A DNA stretch of 33,100 nucleotides from UBA2773 sp964643985 (GCA_964643985.1 CAZXUS010000012.1:1-33100); one strand, 5' to 3'; positions 8,602 to 16,691 are shown, numbered from the stretch's first letter. The notes: generated by a model not told the origin, from the letters alone. Numbers and translations are program-made.

Positions 8602-9765
8602 CTAATAGTGTATTATTATAGGCGTTCCTATCCCTACAAAATCATAAACATTCTTAGCCGGACCAACTCCAAGTCGAACACAACCATGGGAAACAGGAAT
8701 TCCCAAGTGATTCGCCCCTTCCTTATAACCACCTGGCCATTCTGGAAGTTCATGAATTCCATGTCCTTCCTTGGTAAACTGAAGAAACCACGGCATATAC
8801 AAACCATATGTAGCCGACCAAGGCCTTGTCGCTTGAGCCAACACTTTAAATTCCCCCGTTGGAGTATTCATCCCTCTAATTCCAGTTGAAACTTTGTAAG
8901 CGCCTAGCTCCTTTCCATTTTCAAAAATATACAAATTTTGTTTTGATAAATCTATGTCAATATATTTTCCAACCATTTTTTGAGATTCTTGCAACTCCAA
9001 TCTTTCTTCTGTTTTAGTTGGAATGCCCTTAGAATTCCAACTATAGACAACCACTGAAGGCCGTTTCGTTTTAAAAATTGTTTTAGCTATTTCTTGACTA
9101 AAATCAAGATAATTCCGACTCTTAATATCAACCGTTATCTTATATTCAGTATCAAATAACAAATCGTTAATCGGTTTAATAATTATTTTATTTTTTTCCG
9201 TTGTTTCGATATTTTCAAATTCAAAAATCGGATCAGTTTTTATTTTTAAATAATATTGACTGGCTATTGACTCTTCAAATTCAAAGGTAATTTCCGTTCT
9301 GATTCCAACTTCGATTTGACCTTCAAACGGTGATATAGATTCCAATTTGGGTAATGAATCAGTAGAAAAAAATATTTCGGTTCCCTCATTCAAAAATCCC
9401 CACTTCCCCTTGAAACTTTTTAATTTTAATTCATAATCGACCTCCGGAATTAACTGCTCTTTTATTGTTAATTGTAATTGATGATTGGTAATCCAACTAC
9501 TTTCATATTCTAATTGAGGTTTAATTAGAATATTTTCATTAAAATTTTCAATTTGAACCGGCCCGGTAAAAGAAATAATGATTCGATCGCCTTTGATAAT
9601 TTGATTTAATTCCTTGCTTGATCTTTTTTGACTAAAAAATTTAAAATCAGACTCAATAGTTTTTTCTTTCCAAAAAGTTATTCCTAAAATGGCTATAATC
9701 AAAAAAAATAAAATTGTTACTAGCAAAATCGTCGCTCCATCAAATATTTTTTTATTTTTTATCAT
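8602..9765 (-). CDS. L,D-transpeptidase (YkuD) with N-terminal Ig-like domains
   Basis: A cell-wall cross-linking enzyme type that forms peptidoglycan 3-3 bridges. Residues 13-30 form a membrane anchor (A-T-I-L-L-V-T-I-L-F-F-L-I-I-A). Residues 45-235 are beta-rich and contain Big_5-like motifs (S-P-F-E-G-Q-I-E-V, F-S-T-D-S, I-F-K-T-K-R-P). The catalytic YkuD domain (about 265-387) has D-L-S-K-Q-N-L-Y-I-F, G-M-N-T-P-T-G-E-F, and the active-site run H-L-G-I-P-V-S-H-G-C-V-R-L with nucleophile Cys362 and His360. The domain ends at the C-terminus, as usual. The stop codon is TAG. It lies 6 bases after holB on the same strand, so the two are probably co-transcribed. Confidence 0.93.
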   Translation of the reverse strand: MIKNKKIFDGATILLVTILFFLIIAILGITFWKEKTIESDFKFFSQKRSSKELNQIIKGDRIIISFTGPVQIENFNENILIKPQLEYESSWITNHQLQLTIKEQLIPEVDYELKLKSFKGKWGFLNEGTEIFFSTDSLPKLESISPFEGQIEVGIRTEITFEFEESIASQYYLKIKTDPIFEFENIETTEKNKIIIKPINDLLFDTEYKITVDIKSRNYLDFSQEIAKTIFKTKRPSVVVYSWNSKGIPTKTEERLELQESQKMVGKYIDIDLSKQNLYIFENGKELGAYKVSTGIRGMNTPTGEFKVLAQATRPWSATYGLYMPWFLQFTKEGHGIHELPEWPGGYKEGANHLGIPVSHGCVRLGVGPAKNVYDFVGIGTPIIIHY

Positions 9766-9771
9766 TTTAAA

Positions 9772-10704
9772 TTATTTTATTTGGACAAAAAAGTTTTCCA
9801 GAAGTAATCTTGGATTAACATTGGGATTACTACGCAAAATTTCCTGAGCTTCATTTAATTGTTTGGAAATTTGAAAAACCTTTTTCTGAATTCGAATATC
9901 TTGATTTTCCAAAATATTTTTTTTCAAAAAAATACTCAAATAATAGCTCCAATCAACCAAATATTCCGCAAATAATTGTTTATTTTTTGTTTCATCATGG
10001 GCAATCTGAAAACCAGTTTTTAAATCTCCTCGCAAAGCTTTTTTAAAATTCTCCAATTTTTCCAAATGCATTTCTCGATACTGAGTATCGCTTAAAAATT
10101 TTTCCGCTTCTTTGATTCTCCCGCGCGCCAAAAAAACAATATTCTCCAATATCTCTTTATCCAAATCAGTTTCTTGATTCTCCAAAAATTGATAAATATC
10201 TTTTTCACTTTTTAAATTAAAATAAATTTTTTGACAACGTGATTTTATAGTATCCAAAACTCCACCCTCTCCAGAAGCCGTAAAAATTACTACGGAATTT
10301 CCCGACAATTCTTCCACCGTTTTTAATAAACTATTAGCAGCAGTTAAGGTTAACTTTTCAATTGATTGAATTATCAAAAATTTTTTCGTAGCTTCTTGAG
10401 AATAATAACTGAACATTTTCAAAGCTTCTTTAACTTGATTGATGGAAATTTGTTTTTCTCTAATTTTGCCCTTTTTTTCTTCAATTTCTGGTTTAACTAA
10501 AATCACGTCCGAATGCGCTCCAACTTCAATCAAGGCTCTCTTCCCTTTCAGTTTTTCATCCAATTCTAAAAAATCAAACACCAAATCAGCCTTTCCCGTA
10601 CCTCTTGGACCAACTAGAAGATAAGCGCCAGAAACGCGGTTTTGAGTGTGGATTTTAGTTAGTCGAGACCAAACAGTTTTGTTTATTATTTGAGGAGTTA
10701 ACAT
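9772..10704 (-). CDS. holB: DNA polymerase III delta' subunit
   Basis: Clamp-loader stator subunit of the AAA+ family. It has a P-loop-like G-P-R-G-T-G-K-A, in which the usual Ser/Thr after Lys is Ala, so ATP hydrolysis by this subunit is unlikely, as in other delta' proteins. It also has S-L-L-K-T-V-E-E-L, F-T-A-S-G-E, and the sensor/arginine-finger I-K-S-R-C-Q. The frame is open to a GTG at 10740, but those extra 12 residues (M-Q-N-S-K-F-K-I-K) are encoded by the AAATTCAAAATTC-type filler common in gaps here. I therefore prefer the ATG at 10704, giving M-L-T-P-Q-I and about 310 residues. It overlaps no gene and leads directly into the L,D-transpeptidase. Confidence 0.88.
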   Translation of the reverse strand: MLTPQIINKTVWSRLTKIHTQNRVSGAYLLVGPRGTGKADLVFDFLELDEKLKGKRALIEVGAHSDVILVKPEIEEKKGKIREKQISINQVKEALKMFSYYSQEATKKFLIIQSIEKLTLTAANSLLKTVEELSGNSVVIFTASGEGGVLDTIKSRCQKIYFNLKSEKDIYQFLENQETDLDKEILENIVFLARGRIKEAEKFLSDTQYREMHLEKLENFKKALRGDLKTGFQIAHDETKNKQLFAEYLVDWSYYLSIFLKKNILENQDIRIQKKVFQISKQLNEAQEILRSNPNVNPRLLLENFFVQIK

Positions 10705-10843
10705 TCGCTTCGCTTTAATTTTGAATTTTGAATTTTGCACCCAAAGAGCATTATAAATTTCGATTCAATTTTTAATTTTATAATTTTTAATTTTATAAAT
10801 AAATTCTAAATCTAAAATCTTAAACCTTTGCTTAATTTTCGTC

Positions 10844-10871
10844 TGTCATTCCCGCGGAGGCGGGAATCCAG
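10844..10871. repeat. Dispersed palindrome, left copy (dRS3-like)
   Basis: A 28-bp unit whose core is an 8-bp stem ATTCCCGC (10848-10855) and GCGGGAAT (10860-10867) around GGAG. It resembles the dRS3-type ATTCCC...GGGAAT repeats known from other bacteria. An identical unit in the opposite orientation lies at 11619-11646, so the pair frames the small membrane-protein gene. Confidence 0.8.
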
Positions 10872-10919
10872 TCCGATTTTGAATACTTTAATTTTGTAAT
10901 TTTTAAATAAATTATAAAT

Positions 10920-11444
10920 CTAAAATCTTACTTTACATTTTCTTTCAAATCTTGTTCTATCTTTATTTAAAATATCTTTTCTATATTCTGTTTTATTTAT
11001 CCTATCGTTAGTGTCAAATTGTCTATTATTTTTATAAACATTGAGCACTGAAACCATAGAGAAAAGAACAGTTATAGAAAGAGCAAAAATTGCAATTCTA
11101 TTGCTAATTTTAGAATTTCGATATGCCAAATAATTAAAATATGCTTCATAACTTAATATATATTTTGATTGATCACAATTACCATTCCCCATTTTTTCCA
11201 ATAACACAAAAGGAGTAACCCTGCTTGATAAACCATTTTTATTATTATAAGCTTCATTAAAAAATTCATTCACCACTCTCCAATCACTATCTCTTCTCTC
11301 GTAATGCTTACGAAAATATTCATACATAAAACCACTATGAAATCTCATTCCATATTCTATTGCTCGAAGATGAATCGTATCTTCTTTTTTGTTTCTTTGA
11401 AAAATTCTTTTATAATTCTTCTTTATACTTTTAAAAATTTTCAA
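10920..11444 (-). CDS. Hypothetical small membrane protein
   Basis: I do not recognise this family. The 174-residue product is strongly basic, with a Lys/Arg-rich N-terminus (K-I-F-K-S-I-K-K-N-Y-K-R) and C-terminus. The middle has aromatic and Asn/Tyr-rich segments (H-S-G-F-M-Y-E-Y-F, Y-E-A-Y-F-N-Y-L-A-Y). One membrane helix is predicted at about residues 118-137 (I-A-I-F-A-L-S-I-T-V-L-F-S-M-V). Most of the protein precedes the helix, so the C-terminal basic tail may lie on the other side. The start codon is TTG (11442-11444) with a weak GGA nearby; the stop is TAG. The gene sits between two inverted 28-bp palindromes and beside decayed repeats, a context that suggests recent acquisition or movement. 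Confidence 0.55.
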   Translation of the reverse strand: MKIFKSIKKNYKRIFQRNKKEDTIHLRAIEYGMRFHSGFMYEYFRKHYERRDSDWRVVNEFFNEAYNNKNGLSSRVTPFVLLEKMGNGNCDQSKYILSYEAYFNYLAYRNSKISNRIAIFALSITVLFSMVSVLNVYKNNRQFDTNDRINKTEYRKDILNKDRTRFERKCKVRF

Positions 11445-11560
11445 TTTCCAAAAATTAAGGTTTATTTATAAAATTAATTCATTCGAAATTGAATCCCGCC
11501 TTCGATAAACCTTCGGCGAGGCAAGCGAAATTCAAAATTTAAAATTCAAAATTTTCTAGT

Positions 11561-11802
11561 GTACATCATAGTGTACACTATAGTAGTCTCTAAAAATAAT
11601 GTTTTATTCTTTAATTTCCTGGATTCCCGCCTCCGCGGGAATGACAAAGTAAAATTCAAAATTCTCTTATATATACGACAATAGCCTCTAAAAATATTTT
11701 AAAATAATATTTTTAAAAATTAAATCGTTCGAAATTGAAGCAAAATTTAAAATTTTATCCTCGCGTACATCATAGTAATCTCCGTAGAGACTACTACGGA
11801 GA
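11561..11802. repeat. Decayed repeats in the 459-bp gap before the glycosyltransferases
   Basis: GTACATCATAGT occurs at 11561-11572 and again at 11765-11776. TAGTCTCTAAAAAT occurs at 11584-11597, with a one-base variant at 11682-11695. A perfect hairpin TCTCCGTAG (11779-11787) / CTACGGAGA (11794-11802) ends the block, and AGTGTACACT is palindromic. A CCTTCGGCGAGGC element lies at about 11505-11521. Nothing in 11445-11903 looks coding. Confidence 0.6.
11619..11646. repeat. Dispersed palindrome, right copy (inverted)
   Basis: This is the exact reverse complement of the 28-bp unit at 10844-10871, with stem ATTCCCGC (11623-11630) and GCGGGAAT (11635-11642). The two copies bracket about 750 bp containing one gene. 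Confidence 0.8.
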
Positions 11803-11903
11803 CCACTAAAAGTATCTTGGACGCGCTTTTGAAATTTGTCATTTAGTTTTGATTTGGAGTAATTTGGAATAATTTGAGCTTTGAAATAATTTTGAAAGCG
11901 TCT

Positions 11904-13046
11904 TTAATCAGCCTTCACCGCCTTATCAACAAATATTTTTAATTCTCTCTCGAACCTACTTTGACCAAACTTCTCCGCTTGCTTCCTAATTTTCCTAAAA
12001 TCAAATTTTTTCTCATTCTCAATAAACCTCTGCACTCCATCAGCTACCATTTCAACCTCGGGATTATCAAAAAATTCTCCAGTCGATCCTTCCACTACCG
12101 TTTCCGTTACTCCCCCGGCGCGCAAAGCAATAACCGGTTTTCCAGCTGACATCGCTTCCACTGGCGCAATTCCAAAATCATCTTCACAAACAAAGACAAA
12201 AGCTCGAGCATTTTCATAAAATTTGATCAATCGCTTTCGATCAACGCCACCAATTATCCTAATCTTATCAGAATTCTTAGCCTCTTTAATCTTTTCTTCC
12301 AATCTTTTCTTTTCAGGTCCTTCTCCAATAATTATCAACGGTAAACCCAATTTGTCGAAAGCATCAATTAAAATATCGATTCGTTTATAAGCCGACAACC
12401 TTGAAACTGTCAAAAAATATCCCTGATGATTTTTAGTAGCCTTGAAATCCGCAACTGCCACTGGCGGATAGATCACTGGAACTTGTCGATTATAATATTT
12501 TTTAATTCGAGCTTGGGTATATTTAGAATTAGCGATTAAATAATCCGGTCGCATAGCGGAAGCTCGGTCCCACAATCGCAAATAGTTCAAAAAAATCCGC
12601 GTAAAAAATTTGACTCTTCCTTTTAAGCGATTTTCTTCTAAATATTGGTGACTCCAATCCCAGACATACCTGAGAGGCGAATGCATATAACAAATATGAA
12701 TAGTTTTTGATTTGACCACAATTCCCTTAGAAAAAGCTCCTGAAGATGAAATCACTAATTGATAATCTCTGAAATCAAAAGTCTCCACCGCCGTTGGCAT
12801 TAAAGGTAATAACCATTTTTTTCTATTTTTTAAAAACTCTGGAAATTTCTGCAAAAAACTAGTCTGAACTTTCTTTTTTTTGAGCCATTTAAATTCAGAA
12901 TTTTTAAGAATTTTTTTATCAGAAATTAAAGTAAAAATATCTGAATTTTTATAAATACCTGCTATTACCCCCAAAACACTTTCCGCTCCTCCCACGCCAG
13001 TCAAAAAATCATGGACTAAGGCAATATTATTTTTCTTTTTTTCCAT
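11904..13046 (-). CDS. Glycosyltransferase family 4
   Basis: A GT-B-fold retaining glycosyltransferase, probably acting at the cytoplasmic face of the membrane on a surface polysaccharide or lipid-linked glycan. The N-terminal acceptor domain begins A-L-V-H-D-F-L-T-G-V-G-G-A-E. The C-terminal nucleotide-sugar domain has F-L-T-V-S-R-L-S-A-Y-K-R-I-D (about residue 210), I-I-G-E-G-P-E, and the E-x7-E signature in E-D-D-F-G-I-A-P-V-E-A-M-S-A-G-K-P-V-I (about 282-300). Length 380 is normal. The ATG start lies inside the 3' end of the previous GT4 gene (20-base overlap), indicating translational coupling in a gatB-GT4-GT4 operon. Sugar specificity cannot be told. Confidence 0.9.
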   Translation of the reverse strand: MEKKKNNIALVHDFLTGVGGAESVLGVIAGIYKNSDIFTLISDKKILKNSEFKWLKKKKVQTSFLQKFPEFLKNRKKWLLPLMPTAVETFDFRDYQLVISSSGAFSKGIVVKSKTIHICYMHSPLRYVWDWSHQYLEENRLKGRVKFFTRIFLNYLRLWDRASAMRPDYLIANSKYTQARIKKYYNRQVPVIYPPVAVADFKATKNHQGYFLTVSRLSAYKRIDILIDAFDKLGLPLIIIGEGPEKKRLEEKIKEAKNSDKIRIIGGVDRKRLIKFYENARAFVFVCEDDFGIAPVEAMSAGKPVIALRAGGVTETVVEGSTGEFFDNPEVEMVADGVQRFIENEKKFDFRKIRKQAEKFGQSRFERELKIFVDKAVKAD

Positions 13047-14130
13047 TTTGATTTAATAAAATTTTAGCCGTTTCCCTCCCACATTTCTCCCAAGAAAATC
13101 TCTTAATATTTTCGTTCCCTTTTATAATCATTTTTTTTCTGAACTCTTTATTCTGCAAAATTTTAGCTGAGACTTTAGCAATAGCTTCTGGGCTGTTAGG
13201 GTCCGCTAACATTTCCCTAGAATTAGCCACTTCATCCATTGGCCCAATATCAGAAGTAACTACCGGAGAGCCCACTGATTGAGCTTCCAAAATTGGCAAA
13301 CCAAACCCTTCAGACAAAGATGGAAACATAAATAAATCAGTATTCTTCATTAAAGCCAAACGAGCCGAATCACTCACGTAGCCTTTCACTATGATATCTT
13401 TTGAAAATTTTGAAGCATTGATTAATTTTTCAATTTTAGAAAAATCATAACCCGGTTTTCCCGCCAAAACTAATTTTCCTGAATATTGATACTGACTCTT
13501 CAAAATTTCAAAAGCCTTGATAATTCCTTCGATATTTTTTCTTTTCTCCACTCTTCCCACAAACAATAAAAAATTATATTCAGGCTTTTGTCCTTCTCTT
13601 GTTTCTTTAAAAATATCGGTAAAACCATTATAAACTACTTCAATTTTTTTGTCAGAAGCCTTATACATAGTCACTAAATCCTTCCTAGTATTTTGCGAAA
13701 TTGAAATAATCCGTTTCGCCCACAAACAACTTTTTTTAATAAAAAATCGATGAAACCAACGAGAATATAAGGAATAACTTTCCGGACAATGCTCATATTC
13801 CAAACCATGCACTGTCACCACCGAATTCTTAGGATGAATCCAAGGAACAGTGTGAGCAGGAATAAACAAAACATCTGGTGAATTAGTTAGAAATTCCCAA
13901 GCCATTCCAATCTGAGTCCAAAAATATTTAAAAGGAATTTCTTTAGTTTGCCATTTTTCAGGGATATTAAAAGATTTTTTCAACTTTTCCAATCCTCCTG
14001 GACGCAAATACAAAATCACCTCGTGATCTTTTAGATCTTTACGAAGACTTTTGACTATTTGATAAGCATATTCTTCAATCCCAGTTTTTTTATCTAAAAA
14101 AGCCCGGGAAGCATCAATGGCAATTTTCAT
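13027..14130 (-). CDS. Glycosyltransferase family 4
   Basis: A second GT-B enzyme of 367 residues. It opens with M-K-I-A-I-D-A-S-R-A and a G-I-E-E-Y-A loop, then H-G-L-E-Y-E-H-C-P and R-I-I-S-I-S-Q-N-T-R-K-D-L (about residues 115-150). The donor-binding half has F-L-L-F-V-G-R-V-E-K-R-K-N-I (about 195), the G-F-G-L-P-I-L-E-A-Q-S-V-G loop with the E-x7-E pair (about 275-290), and a V-V-T-S-D-I-G-P-M-D-E-V strand. It is 23 bases after gatB and overlaps the next GT4 gene, so the two probably build one glycan. Donor and acceptor are unknown. Confidence 0.9.
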   Translation of the reverse strand: MKIAIDASRAFLDKKTGIEEYAYQIVKSLRKDLKDHEVILYLRPGGLEKLKKSFNIPEKWQTKEIPFKYFWTQIGMAWEFLTNSPDVLFIPAHTVPWIHPKNSVVTVHGLEYEHCPESYSLYSRWFHRFFIKKSCLWAKRIISISQNTRKDLVTMYKASDKKIEVVYNGFTDIFKETREGQKPEYNFLLFVGRVEKRKNIEGIIKAFEILKSQYQYSGKLVLAGKPGYDFSKIEKLINASKFSKDIIVKGYVSDSARLALMKNTDLFMFPSLSEGFGLPILEAQSVGSPVVTSDIGPMDEVANSREMLADPNSPEAIAKVSAKILQNKEFRKKMIIKGNENIKRFSWEKCGRETAKILLNQNGKKEK

Positions 14131-14153
14131 GAGAAGTTAAAAAGTTTACAAAC

Positions 14154-15653
14154 TTAATTTAATTTCTTTTTCAATATTTCTATTGCTACCTGAGGGTTGG
14201 CTTTTCCGCCAGTGGCTTTCATTATTTGTCCCATCAAAAATTTAATAGCGTTTTCTTTGCCCTTATTGTAATCTTCCACTGAATCAGGATTTTCAGCAAT
14301 TACTTTTTCAGCAATTTTTTCTAATTCTCCTTCGTCATTAGTTTGAGCTAAACCTTTTTCATCAATAACATGGCTTGGATCGGAACCTTTCTCGAACATT
14401 TCTTTCAAAACCACTTGGGCAATCGAAGAATTAATTTCTCCTTGGTAAATGATTTTAATTAATTCGGCAAAATTTTCTGGGGTAATTTTAATATCTTTAA
14501 TATCCGACCCTTGATCAAAAAGTTGTTTCTGAGTTTCAGTTAAAAGATAATTGACCGCTAATTTATAAAGTTTTTGATGTTGTTCTTCGGAAATTTCTCC
14601 TTCAGTGTTTTGTATCCAATCATCCAGCTCACTACAAATTTGCTCAAAATAATCCGCCATTTCTTTGTAATCCACTAGAATTTCTGCATTCTGTTCGGTT
14701 AGCCCTAATTGCTCAACAAACCTAGCACTTCTTTCCCAAGGCAATTCTGGCAAAGAATATTTGATTCTTTCAATTTCTTCATTGGTGAATTTCAATGGCA
14801 TAATATCAGGTTCTGGAAAATAGCGATAATCATCAGCGTTTTCCTTAATTCGTTGGGAGAAAGTTTTCCCTTTTTCATCGCTCCAACCTCGAGTTTCCTG
14901 AACAAGTTTCTCGCCATCATCTAAAGCTTTAGTCTGCCTTTTAATTTCATATTCAATTCCTTTTTCAATGGCTTTAAAAGAATTGATGTTTTTCAATTCA
15001 ACTTTTGTTCCAGATAAACGATCCTCTCCCTCCTTATGCAAAGAAATATTAGCCTCACATCGCATCTGACCTTTTTCCATATCCGCAGTTGAAATTCTCA
15101 AATATCGAAAAAGCCTTCGGAGTTCAGTGCAAAATTGTTTGGCCTCAACCGAGGAGGTCAAATCTGGTTCGCTTACCAATTCCATCAAAGGAACTCCCGC
15201 TCGATTAAAATCAACCAAAGTGCCACTCTTAGTATGCATTAATTTTCCGGTATCTTCTTCTAAATGAATCCGAGTAATTCCAATCTTACTTTTTTGTTTT
15301 TGCTCATCTTTATCCCAATAATCAAAATCCAATTGCCCTTTTCCACAAATCGGTTGATCATACTGAGAGATTTGATAGCCCTTGGGCAAATCTGGATAAA
15401 AATAGTTTTTTCGATCAAATTTGGTTTCATTGGCAATTTTGCAATTCAAAGCCAATCCGGCTCGCATCACATATTCAATCGCCTTAACATTTGGGACGGG
15501 AATGGCTCCTGGCTGAGCCGTACAAACATCACAAATATTTTGATTCGGTTCCTTGGTCAATCCCATTCCGTTTTTGCAAGAGCAAAACATTTTACTCTCC
15601 GTCCCCAATTCCACGTGAACTTCCATCCCAATCGTCACTTTATATTTTGCCAT
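14154..15653 (-). CDS. gatB: Aspartyl/glutamyl-tRNA amidotransferase subunit B
   Basis: The tRNA-binding kinase subunit of GatCAB, which activates Glu on Glu-tRNA(Gln) (and often Asp on Asp-tRNA(Asn)) for amidation. It has the GatB signature M-E-V-H-V-E-L near the N-terminus, C-x-C and C-x2-C zinc ligands (C-S-C-K-N; C-D-V-C), K-N-Y-F-Y-P-D-L-P-K-G-Y-Q-I-S-Q-Y (about 85-102), and D-F-N-R-A-G-V-P-L-M-E-L-V (about 148-160). The C-terminal helical and YqeY-like domains end in G-G-K-A-N-P, as usual. The frame extends to TTG at 15662, but ATG at 15653 gives the normal M-A-K-Y-K-V start. gatA and gatC are not in the window. The tRNA-Gln at 32.1 kb is its expected substrate. Confidence 0.95.
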   Translation of the reverse strand: MAKYKVTIGMEVHVELGTESKMFCSCKNGMGLTKEPNQNICDVCTAQPGAIPVPNVKAIEYVMRAGLALNCKIANETKFDRKNYFYPDLPKGYQISQYDQPICGKGQLDFDYWDKDEQKQKSKIGITRIHLEEDTGKLMHTKSGTLVDFNRAGVPLMELVSEPDLTSSVEAKQFCTELRRLFRYLRISTADMEKGQMRCEANISLHKEGEDRLSGTKVELKNINSFKAIEKGIEYEIKRQTKALDDGEKLVQETRGWSDEKGKTFSQRIKENADDYRYFPEPDIMPLKFTNEEIERIKYSLPELPWERSARFVEQLGLTEQNAEILVDYKEMADYFEQICSELDDWIQNTEGEISEEQHQKLYKLAVNYLLTETQKQLFDQGSDIKDIKITPENFAELIKIIYQGEINSSIAQVVLKEMFEKGSDPSHVIDEKGLAQTNDEGELEKIAEKVIAENPDSVEDYNKGKENAIKFLMGQIMKATGGKANPQVAIEILKKKLN

Positions 15654-15685
15654 TTTAATCAATTACTGCTTATTTTAACAAATTT

Positions 15686-15741
15686 TTAGAGACTATTTTA
15701 AATTACATTTTTTAAAAAAGGTAATTTAAAAGAGCCTCCAA
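15686..15741. repeat. Imperfect palindrome in the divergent gatB / nucleotidyltransferase gap
   Basis: Perfect 10-bp arms TTTAAATTAC (15697-15706) and GTAATTTAAA (15721-15730) flank a self-complementary AT-rich loop. Pairing continues outward imperfectly to about 21 bp per arm. The left arm includes, on the minus strand, the 14-mer TAGTCTCTAAAAAT (15682-15695), which is also found at 11584-11597. It could be an operator, or a remnant of the same dispersed repeat. Confidence 0.5.
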
Positions 15742-15838
15742 GCTATTTAAGTATATTTTACCTCAATAAATCTTCTTCTGCAATGCGCTTTTTGCTCACA
15801 CCCAAAATCCTTTTATTCCAGATTGTCAAGAAATGCTA

Positions 15839-15867
15839 TTGACAAATGTACAAAAGTATGCTATAGT
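15839..15867 (+). promoter_or_regulatory. Strong sigma70-type promoter
   Basis: TTGACA (15839-15844), a 17-base spacer, then TATAGT (15862-15867). The expected start near 15874 leaves an 85-base leader before the nucleotidyltransferase gene. The first 11 bases TTGACAAATGT are identical to those of the promoter at 20366. Confidence 0.75.
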
Positions 15868-15922
15868 TGCAGGCAGTTATTTAAAAACCTGTCTTGCATT
15901 TGGCGAAATATAACATCAATTA

Positions 15923-15953
15923 AGACGCTTTAAAAAACGAGCGTCTAGGGAGG
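15923..15953 (+). promoter_or_regulatory. Leader hairpin abutting a strong ribosome-binding site
   Basis: A perfect 7-bp stem AGACGCT (15923-15929) / AGCGTCT (15940-15946) with a 10-nt loop is followed immediately by AGGGAGG (15947-15953), five bases before the ATG at 15959. Strong Shine-Dalgarno sites are rare in this window, so this one strongly supports the start and hints at structure-dependent translation. Confidence 0.65.
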
Positions 15954-15958
15954 CTCAA

Positions 15959-16519
15959 ATGAAAAAATTAGAAGCTATTGAACTGGCAACAGAAATTACT
16001 GAAACTATTAAACTTGTATCAGTCAAAGCCCATCGTTTTGCCTGACAAGAAAAAATTAAAATATTTGATTTTTTAATTTTTGGCTCCACGGTCAAAAAAT
16101 GTAGCGATGAAAAAGTTGGAGACCTTGAAATGATCATATTCGATAATGGAAAATTATCAGAAGATTATACTATTGATCACCAAGAAGAAGATTGGTATTA
16201 CCAATTAAAAGAAAATCTTCAATTTCTTCTTGACGATTATTCCCGTGTAGTTCCACTTCCAACCCATAAAAGGATAGGGGAATTACAAGAGAAAATAGAA
16301 AAGAACGATTCCAAAGTTGACCTTCATATTCTTCCCGCAAAATTTTTTAGAAATAAAAAATTTAGAAAAGAAGTTGCGAAGAAACACAAGGATCCCAATT
16401 TTTTCAAAAATGTCTTCTCCTTGTTGCTCAGACTGAGAAAAGGACAAGAATTTGTTCCAGTTGGTATTCCTTATTTTGAAAAGAAATATCACTGTAATTT
16501 ACAAGATTTGAAAAAATAG
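15959..16519 (+). CDS. Nucleotidyltransferase-fold protein interrupted by an in-frame TGA
   Basis: From the ATG at 15959 the frame is coding to the TAG at 16519 (186 codons), except for a TGA at codon 29 (16043-16045). The downstream part carries a Pol-beta-type nucleotidyltransferase signature: F-L-I-F-G42-S43, eleven residues, then D55-L-E57-M, and a third acidic position in V-D121-L-H-I. So the hG[GS]x9-13Dh[DE]h pattern and third carboxylate are intact. An internal ATG at 16130 (codon 58) would start after all the first motifs, so restarting there cannot give an active enzyme. In context (H-R-F-A-TGA-Q-E-K), a Trp codon TGG changed to TGA is the simplest reading. Alternatives are readthrough, recoding or a sequencing error. 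Substrate is unknown. The strong promoter and ribosome site upstream look intact. Confidence 0.6.
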
Positions 16520-16588
16520 TTTTATTTTTATTTCTAGAAATTTATTCTATTGGTAGTTTAATCGCGCTTTAAGATTTATCAAGAAAAA

Positions 16589-16691
16589 GACTCTCGAAAA
16601 CTATTGAGAGCTACGGACCGACAAAACTAAGACCCACCGCACAAAAAAGGTGAGGCAAATCGTTAATTCCATTGGAATCAACGATTTTTTT
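16589..16691 (+). ncRNA. Candidate structured RNA or 3' UTR with three hairpins
   Basis: After the nucleotidyltransferase gene there are three successive stems: CTCTC (16591-16595) / GAGAG (16606-16610); CCCACC (16633-16638) / GGTGAGG (16649-16655); and the terminator at 16659-16691. Unpaired, purine-rich linkers such as CTACGGACCGACAAAACTAA join them. I could not match it to a riboswitch or housekeeping RNA. No convincing promoter lies directly upstream, so it may be the processed 3' end of the upstream mRNA. The rest of 16520-16865 holds this element and a palindrome, and no gene. Confidence 0.4.
16659..16691 (+). terminator. Intrinsic terminator
   Basis: A 12-bp stem with one mismatch, ATCGTTAATTCC (16659-16670) and GGAATCAACGAT (16674-16685), is followed by a run of T. 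It should end the plus-strand nucleotidyltransferase transcript. Confidence 0.85.

Noticed and set aside
15264..15689. 141-codon plus-strand frame opposite gatB
   Set aside because: Antisense shadow of a clear gatB coding region with no family match.
16043..16081. Selenocysteine insertion at the TGA
   Set aside because: The downstream stem is all A-T and weak, no Cys is expected at this site, and no sel genes are in the window.
16589..16658. A known riboswitch
   Set aside because: Compared by eye with c-di-GMP, guanidine, THF, TPP and fluoride consensus cores; none matched.
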